This document shows positions 18,420 to 26,383 of a DNA stretch of 64,000 nt, in pieces. The notes under the pieces are model-generated. The model did not search any database. It had not been told where the DNA came from and was given only the letters and a program-made list of their open reading frames with translations. Within the stretch, counting starts at the first letter, position 1. Each line of letters starts with the position of its first letter. Position numbers and translations under genes: made by a program. Location of the stretch: positions 186,001-250,000 of the forward strand of contig OW569383.1 of NCBI GenBank assembly GCA_937625935.1, written 5' to 3'. The stretch is from Tetramitus jugosus. Taxonomy: Eukaryota; Heterolobosea; Eutetramitea; Acrasida; Vahlkampfiidae.

Positions 18420-19169
18420 ATGCTCATCACAATAGACACCGTACTCAATGGCTTCTTAACAGTTGATGCACCTTCCCCATGCACCACACAACAACTCAAA
18501 TCACTCATTCAACAAAAGCATGGCTACGACGCTCAACTCCAAACACTTGTACAATCGGGAAAAATTTTGTCGGATCAATCGAGTATCCCCGCCGCCACCA
18601 GCAGCCAACAACAATTTTTGGTTTTGTTGATGAGAATGAATGACAATAAGGATCAGTACATGACGACTCAACAAATTGAAATGCAAAAACGAATCCGTGA
18701 AGAAATCAAGAGACAACAACAGCTAGCAGCGGAGAAACAAATTCAGGCGGAGAAAGATCGGTTAGTCCGACAGCAGGAGGAACTGGTTCAGCAGAGGCAG
18801 CAACAGGAGAGACAAGAGCAAATGCGTAGGCAAATGGAGCAAATACCGTTACCTACCGTGGATGAATTGCCTGTTGATGATAATCTGATGGCCATGTTGA
18901 TTGAAATGGGATTTTCAGAGTTTGCAAGCAAGAAGGCATTGCTGTTGTGCCGAATGAATGTCAACACTGCGGCTGAATACTTGTTTTCACGTTTGGGTGA
19001 CCCATCGATTGAAGCTCCATTGACCCGACAGCAAATGGTGGCTGTTCTGCAAGCGAATCCACAATTTCAACATCATTGGCAAAGAATTCAACAACAATTG
19101 CAACAGGCTGGTCTGTTGACTGGTGTTCCAGCACAGCAACAACAATTCCAGCCACCCAATTCACAATAA
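18420..19169 (+). CDS. UBL-UBA protein, RAD23/ubiquilin-like
   Basis: The protein has 249 residues. The N-terminal ~72 residues read as a ubiquitin-like fold (MLITIDTVLNGFL, LIQQKHGY, QTLVQSGKILSD). A long Gln/Glu/Arg coiled coil covers 82-142. A UBA domain follows at 153-192 with the MGF loop (MGFSEFASKKALL, 163 onward). The end (LTRQQMVAVLQANPQFQHHW) resembles the STI1/XPC-binding helices of RAD23 and ubiquilin. The role by family is to carry ubiquitinated proteins to the proteasome. The domain order UBL-coil-UBA-STI1 is not the normal RAD23 order, so a true orthologue is not claimed. An A- and CAA-rich leader precedes the ATG. The LRR gene starts 24 bases after the stop. Confidence 0.78.
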   Translation: MLITIDTVLNGFLTVDAPSPCTTQQLKSLIQQKHGYDAQLQTLVQSGKILSDQSSIPAATSSQQQFLVLLMRMNDNKDQYMTTQQIEMQKRIREEIKRQQQLAAEKQIQAEKDRLVRQQEELVQQRQQQERQEQMRRQMEQIPLPTVDELPVDDNLMAMLIEMGFSEFASKKALLLCRMNVNTAAEYLFSRLGDPSIEAPLTRQQMVAVLQANPQFQHHWQRIQQQLQQAGLLTGVPAQQQQFQPPNSQ

Positions 19170-19192
19170 AATCGCGAGTTTCTTTCGGGACA

Positions 19193-20701
19193 ATGAAAAA
19201 ACTCTTTGCTTCTGAACACGGAACTGGACAACAAGAACAAAAAAAACAAATGAGGACAAAGAGAGCTCGTCAAGAGGAAGAAAGTCACAGACTGAGTGAT
19301 GAAGAGGACCACCAATCCAAAAAACACAAACACGGAAAAAGGAGAAGAGACGATGCAACAAAAAGAGAATTACAGTTTTCTGATCTGCCCATTGATGCCA
19401 TCAAGGAAATTTTAGCTTTTCGACCTTTTGTCTCCATTCCTTGGAGTCAAATGTTGATTTCTTTGGATAACGATTCTTCCGTCAAGAAACTCCAAGATTA
19501 CTTTGGCTATTTTCCAAAGGAGGGAACAACTCCCGCCAAAACCGTACATTTGTTGTTTCCCAATGTCGAGTTCCGGATCAATTCGATGCCGCGTCATATC
19601 ACAAAAGGACATTCCAAATCAAAGAGAGATACTTGTTATTTGGCAGAATTGCTGTTGACTCATGTGGAGAAGCTTTGCATTGATTTTCGATGGTCAAAAG
19701 ATGTCAGAGCTCAAAGCAAATTCTTCAAGAGGTACTTGGCCGGTCGTTTTCACAGTGAATCCAATATGGGAACACAGTTGCGTGAGTGGACTGTTCGTGG
19801 AGGATCTCTTGATCAATTGTTACCTGCGCTGAAGGATGATACTGCCTATCGTGGACTGAGACAAAAGCTGTTGAGAGTTGAGGTGCCCGGACAGAGGAAT
19901 TCTCTGTTTCCCGAAATTTCCTCCATGTACGCCAATTTGAAGTTACTCACAGTAGAAAAGCCTGCCTTCAAGGTGTACATGCCGTGGAGCACTCTCTTCA
20001 CTCCTGCCAGAACTGATGAGTCAGCATCTTTGAGTGCTCATGATGTCTTTGAGTTTGTCGCTGACAAGATGCCACAACTGAGAAATCTTAGGATCATTGG
20101 ATACGTGTACACACCGGAATCTTTTCAAATGTTGGCCACGACGCACAGGCATCTCGAAGAGTTTGTTTTCGACCTGTCAAAGAATTCAGCGATGGATCAG
20201 CTCTTTATGGAATTGGGCAGGCACATATTTTCTGGGATCGAGCTTAATACATCTCTAAGACGAATTCATGTAGTTGGTGGCACTGTGCCGCTACAAGCAC
20301 AAGATTTACAAACATTGGCAAAGAATTCCAAGTTGAGACACTTGACTTTCGAATCAATTCGATTTGATGCTCAATGTGAAAAGCTATTGCCTTCCTTGTC
20401 CATAACCAGTTTATGTTTATTGGATGTAAACATTGAAGCAATTCCAAACATGGTCGAACTGTTGTTGCAGATGCAACAATTGGAGAATTTGTCTGTTGGT
20501 GACGCTGTACTTGATGTAGTTGGGTTATCTCATCTCCTCAAAGAATCCAAGAATCTGAAACAACTTAATTACGTGGTTAGACCACAGCAATTGGTTATGG
20601 GTCCCCTGCTGAAGACACTCGTGCATGACTACTCCAGTGTTTTCCACATTGTTGAGCATCAGACCGTCCTGCAATCAATCATTTCAAAGTACAATCAATA
20701 G
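19193..20701 (+). CDS. F-box-like leucine-rich-repeat protein
   Basis: The ATG at 19193 gives 502 residues; the frame is open a further 39 codons upstream inside the previous gene, which is judged chance. Residues 1-60 are Lys/Arg/Glu-rich with an NLS-like cluster (KKHKHGKRRR). About 60-75 read LQFSDLPIDAIKEILAF, an F-box-like start. The rest has irregular leucine-rich repeats (LKLLTVEKPAF, LRNLRIIGY, LRHLTFESIRF, ITSLCLLDVNIEAI). By analogy such proteins choose targets for SCF ubiquitin ligases. The F-box is weak and only suggested. Its neighbour is the UBL-UBA gene. Confidence 0.68.
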   Translation: MKKLFASEHGTGQQEQKKQMRTKRARQEEESHRLSDEEDHQSKKHKHGKRRRDDATKRELQFSDLPIDAIKEILAFRPFVSIPWSQMLISLDNDSSVKKLQDYFGYFPKEGTTPAKTVHLLFPNVEFRINSMPRHITKGHSKSKRDTCYLAELLLTHVEKLCIDFRWSKDVRAQSKFFKRYLAGRFHSESNMGTQLREWTVRGGSLDQLLPALKDDTAYRGLRQKLLRVEVPGQRNSLFPEISSMYANLKLLTVEKPAFKVYMPWSTLFTPARTDESASLSAHDVFEFVADKMPQLRNLRIIGYVYTPESFQMLATTHRHLEEFVFDLSKNSAMDQLFMELGRHIFSGIELNTSLRRIHVVGGTVPLQAQDLQTLAKNSKLRHLTFESIRFDAQCEKLLPSLSITSLCLLDVNIEAIPNMVELLLQMQQLENLSVGDAVLDVVGLSHLLKESKNLKQLNYVVRPQQLVMGPLLKTLVHDYSSVFHIVEHQTVLQSIISKYNQ

Positions 20702-21020
20702 ATGGCCATTCCCTGATACACTCTCATGCGCACTCATGGAATTGTAATCCGAACAGAGAACAGTGGTTTGACACGAGAGAAATAGTTATTCGGTATACGT
20801 TGCGATCATGCTCTTTTTTTGTGAGAGCTTCTAAAGTTGGAAATTTTGATCCTGGATAGATCACGTCCTAAAGTTGACATTGATGTGACTTGATCAAATG
20901 ATACAACTGCACAACTCACGATCTCTTGTGTTTCACTGCTCAAGGTCAATCCAAAAAAACGAAACAGAATTGTAGATCTACTAGTACATAGAAGTTACAA
21001 ACTAACTTTGTAGAGACACA
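20702..21020. other. 319-base intergenic region, no gene seen
   Basis: This lies between the LRR gene and the erythromycin-esterase gene on the same strand. No open frame, tRNA or repeat was seen. It should hold the promoter of the esterase gene. Confidence 0.5.
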
Positions 21021-22571
21021 ATGTTCATGTTTACGAACAAGACAACGCCACCAGTGGCAAAAATGATCAAGGATTCAGCCATCCTACTGCGCGACAATCA
21101 AGACTTGGATGCCATCCTGGACAGTATCGACTCCAACGTCAAAGTTGTGATGATTGGAGAGGCCAGTCACGGCACACATGATTTTTATCAGATGAGAGCC
21201 GAGTTGACCAAGCGTCTCATTGCGGAACGAGGCTTCAACATGGTGACAGCAGAAGCCGATTGGCCCGACACCTATCGTGTCAACAAATTTGTCAAGAATA
21301 TGAACACGAGAGACAAGACTTCTGTGGAGAGTTTGTCCGACTACGACCGTTTCCCACGATGGATGTGGAGAAATTTGGTTGTGACACAGTTTCTTGACTG
21401 GCTTCGTTCCTACAATGACTCACACTTCCAACAGCAGGACTACATGAAAAAGGTTGGATTCTACGGATTGGACATGTATAGTCTAAACAGTTCGTTGGAC
21501 GCCGTTATCAAATACTTTGATTCGGTGGATAAGGAGAAGGCTGAAATTGCTCGACAATACTATTCGTGTTTTGACAGATTCGGAGGGGATTCTCAATTCT
21601 ATGGATCCAAGACGGGTAAGGGACTGGACAAGGGATGTGAGAAGGAAGTCCTGCAAGTCATTCGCGACTTGTTCTCACGAAAGAGTCAAGAAATGTTTGG
21701 TAGTTCTGACACTCAAAGCCAAGAAGACTACTTTTGTGCACAAATCAATGCCACTGTAGTTCGTGACGCTGAGCGTTACTATAGAAACATGTTTGACAAG
21801 TATGATGGGGAGAACACGTGGAACATTAGAGATACGCACATGTTGAAAACCTTGGTTTCTCTCTTGGGTAACTATCCCAACGGAAAGGCAGTTGTATGGG
21901 CTCACAACAGTCACCTCGGAGATGCTTCTGAAACAGCGATGGGAGCCCGCAGAGAAGTCAACCTGGGTCAATTAGTCCGAGGTCACTTTGGTATGGACCA
22001 GTGTTACAATATTGGTTTTACAACCTATAATGGCACTGTCACTGCTGCTCATAATTGGGACAAGGATCCTCAATTCATGCCTGTTAATCCTGGAATGGAA
22101 GGCTCCTATGAAAAGTTATTCCATGATGCACTTCCTCACATGAATATTGATATGACGAATCCGTTGCCTTATGCGCTCATCTTCCGTGGCTTGGGCAATC
22201 AAAATCATGTCGCACACTCTGATCTGATCCGTGAATTGACTCACAAGAGATTGGAGAGAGCCATTGGTGTGATCTATAGACCAAAAACAGAGAGATACAG
22301 TCACTATTTCCAGAGTTGTTTGCCCAGACAGTTTGATGCTGTGATTCATATTGAAACAACGTTGGCTCTGTTCCCATTGGAGTTGCATCCTCAATGGATT
22401 ACCGGTCAAAGAGAACATGCACCTAGTGCCTATCCTGGTATTGCTCATTTGGATGCAAAGAAGTATGAATTTGAAGGATTCTTCGATCCTAGTCACTATG
22501 ACTTTGGTCCCGACTTTATGACCAAGATGCACGATAGAGGATCTACCTCTCAACAAACCACCAATCCTTAG
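21021..22571 (+). CDS. Erythromycin-esterase-family protein
   Basis: The protein has 516 residues. The family signature is clear: GEASHGTHDFYQ with the conserved Glu and two His, then AEADWPD, FYGLDMYS and VVWAHNSHLGDAS. It is close in length to bacterial EreB/succinoglycan-type proteins (about 400-450) with a modest extension. Members hydrolyse macrolide lactones in bacteria; many others have unknown substrates, so drug resistance should not be assumed here. No signal peptide or membrane span is seen, so it is probably cytosolic. A second Met (MIKDSAILL) lies 14 residues in. It converges with the PqaA/AprA-family gene. The family is mainly bacterial, so an old transfer is plausible, but codon use looks native. 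Confidence 0.88.
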   Translation: MFMFTNKTTPPVAKMIKDSAILLRDNQDLDAILDSIDSNVKVVMIGEASHGTHDFYQMRAELTKRLIAERGFNMVTAEADWPDTYRVNKFVKNMNTRDKTSVESLSDYDRFPRWMWRNLVVTQFLDWLRSYNDSHFQQQDYMKKVGFYGLDMYSLNSSLDAVIKYFDSVDKEKAEIARQYYSCFDRFGGDSQFYGSKTGKGLDKGCEKEVLQVIRDLFSRKSQEMFGSSDTQSQEDYFCAQINATVVRDAERYYRNMFDKYDGENTWNIRDTHMLKTLVSLLGNYPNGKAVVWAHNSHLGDASETAMGARREVNLGQLVRGHFGMDQCYNIGFTTYNGTVTAAHNWDKDPQFMPVNPGMEGSYEKLFHDALPHMNIDMTNPLPYALIFRGLGNQNHVAHSDLIRELTHKRLERAIGVIYRPKTERYSHYFQSCLPRQFDAVIHIETTLALFPLELHPQWITGQREHAPSAYPGIAHLDAKKYEFEGFFDPSHYDFGPDFMTKMHDRGSTSQQTTNP

Positions 22572-22648
22572 TGACACTAAACTCTGTAAATACATGTAAA
22601 GTTTAATAATGATTCAAATTGACCTTCATCCTTTGTTATTTCGAAGGA

Positions 22649-24076
22649 TCAACACCGCATCAGTGAAGAGTTAGAGTAGTTACATGGTGTTGTTTCAGGA
22701 ATAATGTATGCAGAGCTCGTGAACTTCAATGAAGGTAATGAAATGAAGCTGATGTAGTCTTCAAAGGTCATTTCAATGAAGAATGAAGTGTAACCAGATT
22801 GTGGTATGTCTACTGCGGTAGTCCACTCAAAAGAACTCTGGTCTGTCAAGTCCTGTGACTCGTAGCAAGCTCCAGTGATACCGATTCTGAAATCTCGAGC
22901 ATTTGGATTGGTGCATGACCACAGAAGAACTTTTGTTGGTCTCTTTCCCTTGATGAGAGTCACTGTCAGGTTGGCACCCGTTGAAGTATCCACTTTCTCG
23001 AATGTGTAATCAGGTAGTTCAATATTGTTCACCAGGAGAAAGTAAATTGAAATAATCGTCAATTGTGCATCTGACCCACTTAGGTCGTGTCCTGTGTTTG
23101 GTACATACCGAATTCTCTTGTCCGTTCCAGGGAGTTGTAAATACGAAAAAGACGAACCATCCGGCCAGAAGAAGTCATCATTGGCACTATTGACAATTAT
23201 CTTGGTCATGTTTGTTAATCTCTCCGCAAACACCAATGGATCTATCAGATTGATCAATTCTCTCAGAGAATCCTCGTCTGCACTTGTGATGTTCATTGCC
23301 ACATAGTCGTCCAAGGCTTCAGGCCATCCACAAAGTGAGTTATGAATGTTCTTAAACACTTTCTCCATATTCAACAAGTCTATCACAACCGGGATGACAG
23401 TTTTAACCCGTTCGGTATCAGCAGCGGCTGTCAACCAAGCATCCCAACCTCTCTTTGACGCGCCAACAACAGTAAATCTCTCCACATTGATGTTGAATTT
23501 GCTCTTGGTGACAACTTGAGCTACGTCCATGCCTCTCACAGATGCCTTGACCATAGGGAACAATACGATCCATTTTGGATCTCCAGTGTCAAGAAATTGT
23601 TTAAAGCCATAGGCCAATAATGAATCTTCTTGTCTCTCCTTCTGAAGAGGGTCATCAGTGAAGCGTAATGGTTGCGTTGGGATGTTGCACAACCCAACAA
23701 CAATCGATCCAGTAAGAATCGAAGTCTGTGTAATTAATGGATCCAACAGACTTGGAATATCGTTCATCTGACCACCTTGTATCAGTAACAAAGCTTCATC
23801 CGTCACCCTCAGAATATCTGGTACACTGATCAACATGTGGTGTGTCCATTTTGGTTGGGAAACTATTTGTTCATCGAGCCAAGTCTGAGATGTCATGTTG
23901 ACCAGTAGAACCGTCAGACCAGAGAATTTCACAGTCCTCCAGACAGAGTACTCGAACGAACTGTCGGGAGCATTGACAAAATCGTCGAGGGGAGCTGCTG
24001 ACACACGATAAGGGATGGCCATCAACTCCCAAACGAGTACAACAAGGAGAAACGCAAGCAGAGAGTAGATCTTCAT
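22649..24076 (-). CDS. Secreted PhoPQ-activated pathogenicity-related (PqaA/AprA) family protein
   Basis: The protein has 475 residues with a signal peptide (1-27, MKIYSLLAFLLVVLVW). The family's alpha/beta-hydrolase core is seen in PKWTHHMLISVPD, GSIVVGLCNIP, VVGASKRGWDAWL (205-215, GxSxxG with Ser207), DPLVFAERL, ANDDFFWPDG and VPNTGHDLSG (catalytic His). Bacterial members include Salmonella PqaA. The Dictyostelium AprA growth repressor is in the same family; this is family knowledge and does not prove function here. A secreted enzyme or signal is likely. Many N-glycosylation sequons fit secretion. There is no TM or GPI signal. The gene is convergent with the erythromycin-esterase gene with a 77-base gap. 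Confidence 0.87.
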   Translation of the reverse strand: MKIYSLLAFLLVVLVWELMAIPYRVSAAPLDDFVNAPDSSFEYSVWRTVKFSGLTVLLVNMTSQTWLDEQIVSQPKWTHHMLISVPDILRVTDEALLLIQGGQMNDIPSLLDPLITQTSILTGSIVVGLCNIPTQPLRFTDDPLQKERQEDSLLAYGFKQFLDTGDPKWIVLFPMVKASVRGMDVAQVVTKSKFNINVERFTVVGASKRGWDAWLTAAADTERVKTVIPVVIDLLNMEKVFKNIHNSLCGWPEALDDYVAMNITSADEDSLRELINLIDPLVFAERLTNMTKIIVNSANDDFFWPDGSSFSYLQLPGTDKRIRYVPNTGHDLSGSDAQLTIISIYFLLVNNIELPDYTFEKVDTSTGANLTVTLIKGKRPTKVLLWSCTNPNARDFRIGITGACYESQDLTDQSSFEWTTAVDIPQSGYTSFFIEMTFEDYISFISLPSLKFTSSAYIIPETTPCNYSNSSLMRC

Positions 24077-24249
24077 ATTCTTGAGATTGTTTTAGTGGAT
24101 TGGAAGAGCAGAAGTCCAAACAAAAACCAGGTTGTGTAAATGGCACAGCACCATGTTTTGACAAAAAAGAAGCATCCAATACAACGCCAGCGAATGAACT
24201 TGGACTTATTGTAATATTCCGTCTAACAAAACTCCTCCCAAACGAAAAA

Positions 24250-24933
24250 ATGCAAAGACTGCTGATCCGCTCACAACAAAGATGGAAAGCTTTCCAACAT
24301 TTGGGTTCTCGCTCTGCTGAAATCACAACAACTCAGCCAAGATTGTCCGCCATTTGGCGCCCCATTCAAGCCCACGCTTACAGCACAGAAGCTTCAACTC
24401 CGACAGCAGTGGGCGCCGAAAATCACAACTCCGCTGCCACTACGAACAATTCAACAACAGCAGTTAAGGCATCCAACAATGCAGCTCCAGCAACTTTCGA
24501 TGAGATCTCTATTGATGACTTCGCAAAGATTAATCTAGCTGTGGGAACCATTCTGAAGGTCGAAACTGTGCCCAAGTCCAAGAAGCTTTTTAAGCTCACT
24601 GTCGACCTAGGCCAATCGGCAGCACCAAACCAAAGCTCTGATGCAGAATCAAGTACTGCTTCTACGTCCAATATTAGAACTATTCTCTCTGGTGTTCGCC
24701 AATACTATCCCACTGAGGAGTCCATTCAACAGTTTTTGTTGAACAAGCAGTGCATTGTTGTGGAGAATTTGAAGCCACGTAGTATGATGGGTCATTTGTC
24801 TCATGGAATGATATTGTTTGCAACAGGTGTTGACTCTGAAGGAAATCCAAGTATTTCTCTGGTGAATCCAAACAACCAACAGAACAAGTCGGAGGCTGAT
24901 ACCGTTGTTGTGAACGGTACGAGGGTCATGTAA
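24250..24933 (+). CDS. Mitochondrial tRNA-binding (EMAPII/CsaA-like) domain protein
   Basis: The ATG at 24250 gives 227 residues. Residues 1-45 are an Arg-rich presequence (MQRLLIRSQQRWKAFQ) ending near AHAYSTEA, a typical mitochondrial import signal. A Thr/Ala/Asn linker follows. Residues ~90-225 are a tRNA-binding OB fold: FDEISIDDFAKINLAVG, KLFKLTVDLG, RTILSGVRQYY, VVENLKPRSMMG and SHGMILFATG. The same fold occurs in ARC1/EMAPII and at the end of bacterial MetRS. It may help a mitochondrial synthetase bind tRNA; the partner is unknown. The frame upstream of 24250 runs through the promoter and was not used. Its 173-base divergent promoter is shared with the PqaA/AprA gene. Confidence 0.85.
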   Translation: MQRLLIRSQQRWKAFQHLGSRSAEITTTQPRLSAIWRPIQAHAYSTEASTPTAVGAENHNSAATTNNSTTAVKASNNAAPATFDEISIDDFAKINLAVGTILKVETVPKSKKLFKLTVDLGQSAAPNQSSDAESSTASTSNIRTILSGVRQYYPTEESIQQFLLNKQCIVVENLKPRSMMGHLSHGMILFATGVDSEGNPSISLVNPNNQQNKSEADTVVVNGTRVM

Positions 24934-24981
24934 CGAAATTAAACAATTTTATATTACTATTGTATTTATGTATTTATGTAT

Positions 24982-25914
24982 TTACATGTGAAGAAGCAAA
25001 GAGGGATTGAAGTCGATTCGCTGACCCTTCATATAACTCCCCAATTGGTTGGTTACGATTCTAATGTTGTGTGTATTGGGAAGTGATTCAGACTTTAGAG
25101 TGAAATTTACGTTATCATGCGTACTGATGGGCAAAAACAAGTTAGAAAGACTTCAAGTGTCACAACAAATGAGAAAAATTATTACTTACTGCCCGAAACA
25201 CCAATATTCAATGATATCACCGAACGAATCCTGTATCTTTCCTTTCAGCGCTTCTGTGCTGTATGTTTGGCTGTACACTGGATCCGTTTGATATCTTCCA
25301 GTGTCTACACTCTTCTTTGTAGGAGCATGATGAGTCAATAGAACAACTCTCTTCTGGTCCAGTTTAGCTTTCTCTAGTTGATTCTCAATCCATGTGAGTT
25401 GTTCTTGATGAAGCTGATTCCGAACGGTCGGTGAGAAACCTTCTCTCTTTCCGTTTGACCTGACTTGAGATGGATCATCTGATAAGATGTGCTTGAAATC
25501 CGAGATGGCCAATTGACACTTTTCAAACACTTCCTTTTCCATGTGAGACCACAATGTAGCTCCAACAAATCGAACGTTATCTACGTCAAATGTCTGACAA
25601 TCCAACAGGACAACATTGTGCAACTGGAGTTCATTGGGAACAACACTCTCAAAGTAATGATGCCAGAATGTTTTAGCAGTAGTGAATGTGTCATGATAGA
25701 ATTCATGATTACCCAAGATCACCAACACATGTTCAAACTGAGGACTCAGTAGCTTCAACAATTCATCATAGGCAGCTCTCTTTGGTATCGTGCTTATATC
25801 GCCCAATAGGCAACAAACTCGACCCAAGGGTTCAATCTGGGGCATCGTACGTAATGTGTACGGAATCTCCAAATGGAGATCGCTGAATATTTGGAATGTG
25901 ACTGGTTGGTTCAT
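24982..25914 (-). CDS. Calcineurin-like metallophosphoesterase, 2 exons
   Basis: Proposed exons are 25914-25190 and 25123-24982, giving 288 residues with a 66-base GT-AG intron (GTAAGT...CAG). The metal motifs are DLHLE (Asp12, His14), LLGDIS (Asp39), LGNHEFYHD (Asn69, His70), LLTHHAPT and GHTH (241-244). The intron falls inside the His codon of GHTH; without splicing the protein stops before the motif, so splicing is strongly supported. The end, VTNQLGSY and QRIDFNPSLLL, fits bacterial-type class III phosphodiesterases of the same family. The substrate is unknown. No signal peptide is seen. The convergent tRNA-binding gene ends 48 bases away. Confidence 0.87.
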
Positions 25915-25973
25915 TTGTCTTTCTGTGTTGTCTGGTAGCTTCTTGGCAAGTGGGAACTTGTGCTTTTATTTCA

Positions 25974-26207
25974 ATGGTTCGTGACCTTTCAGACCATGAA
26001 AGGGAACTTGAGATTGAACTTGATGTTCCAGAACAGCATCCAGTTCTCTTACACTCAAATGTTCTTGACATCTTTGAAGACGAAACGATTCAGAGACGAG
26101 CTCAAATTGAACAGAATTGCGAATTCCAGCAACAGCAACTGAATTTCACAGAGGCAAGCTTAAGAAGATATTTATTCCGAAGCGTGCTTTACGATCGGCA
26201 AAACTAA
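25974..26207 (+). CDS. Possible small acidic protein
   Basis: The 77-residue frame starts at ATG 25974. I do not recognise it. It is acidic with a helical look (HERELEIELDVPEQHPVLL, VLDIFEDETIQRRAQIEQ). Two other frames are also open across 26117-26326, one with a short RCC1-like fragment (ACGKNHTQA), which makes a chance open frame or a missed intron possible. No poly(A) signal is near. It sits between the phosphoesterase and the ThrE-like gene. Confidence 0.28.
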   Translation: MVRDLSDHERELEIELDVPEQHPVLLHSNVLDIFEDETIQRRAQIEQNCEFQQQQLNFTEASLRRYLFRSVLYDRQN

Positions 26208-26383
26208 TCTTCGATCGGGCTTCACATTCGGTGGCTCTGACTTGGCGAGCATGGCCTGTGGCAAAAATCACACACAAGCTCCTGAAAATATGTCTGCCCA
26301 ATAATTCAACAACAGAATTTGGTTGAATTCAAAACACACAAAAGCTTTCATCAACAACAAGGAGCAATTTCCCAACAATATAA

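Noticed and set aside
26117-26326. Short RCC1-like and basic frames near the 25974 gene
   Set aside because: Only a few residues (ACGKNHTQA) match, and three overlapping frames are open at once.
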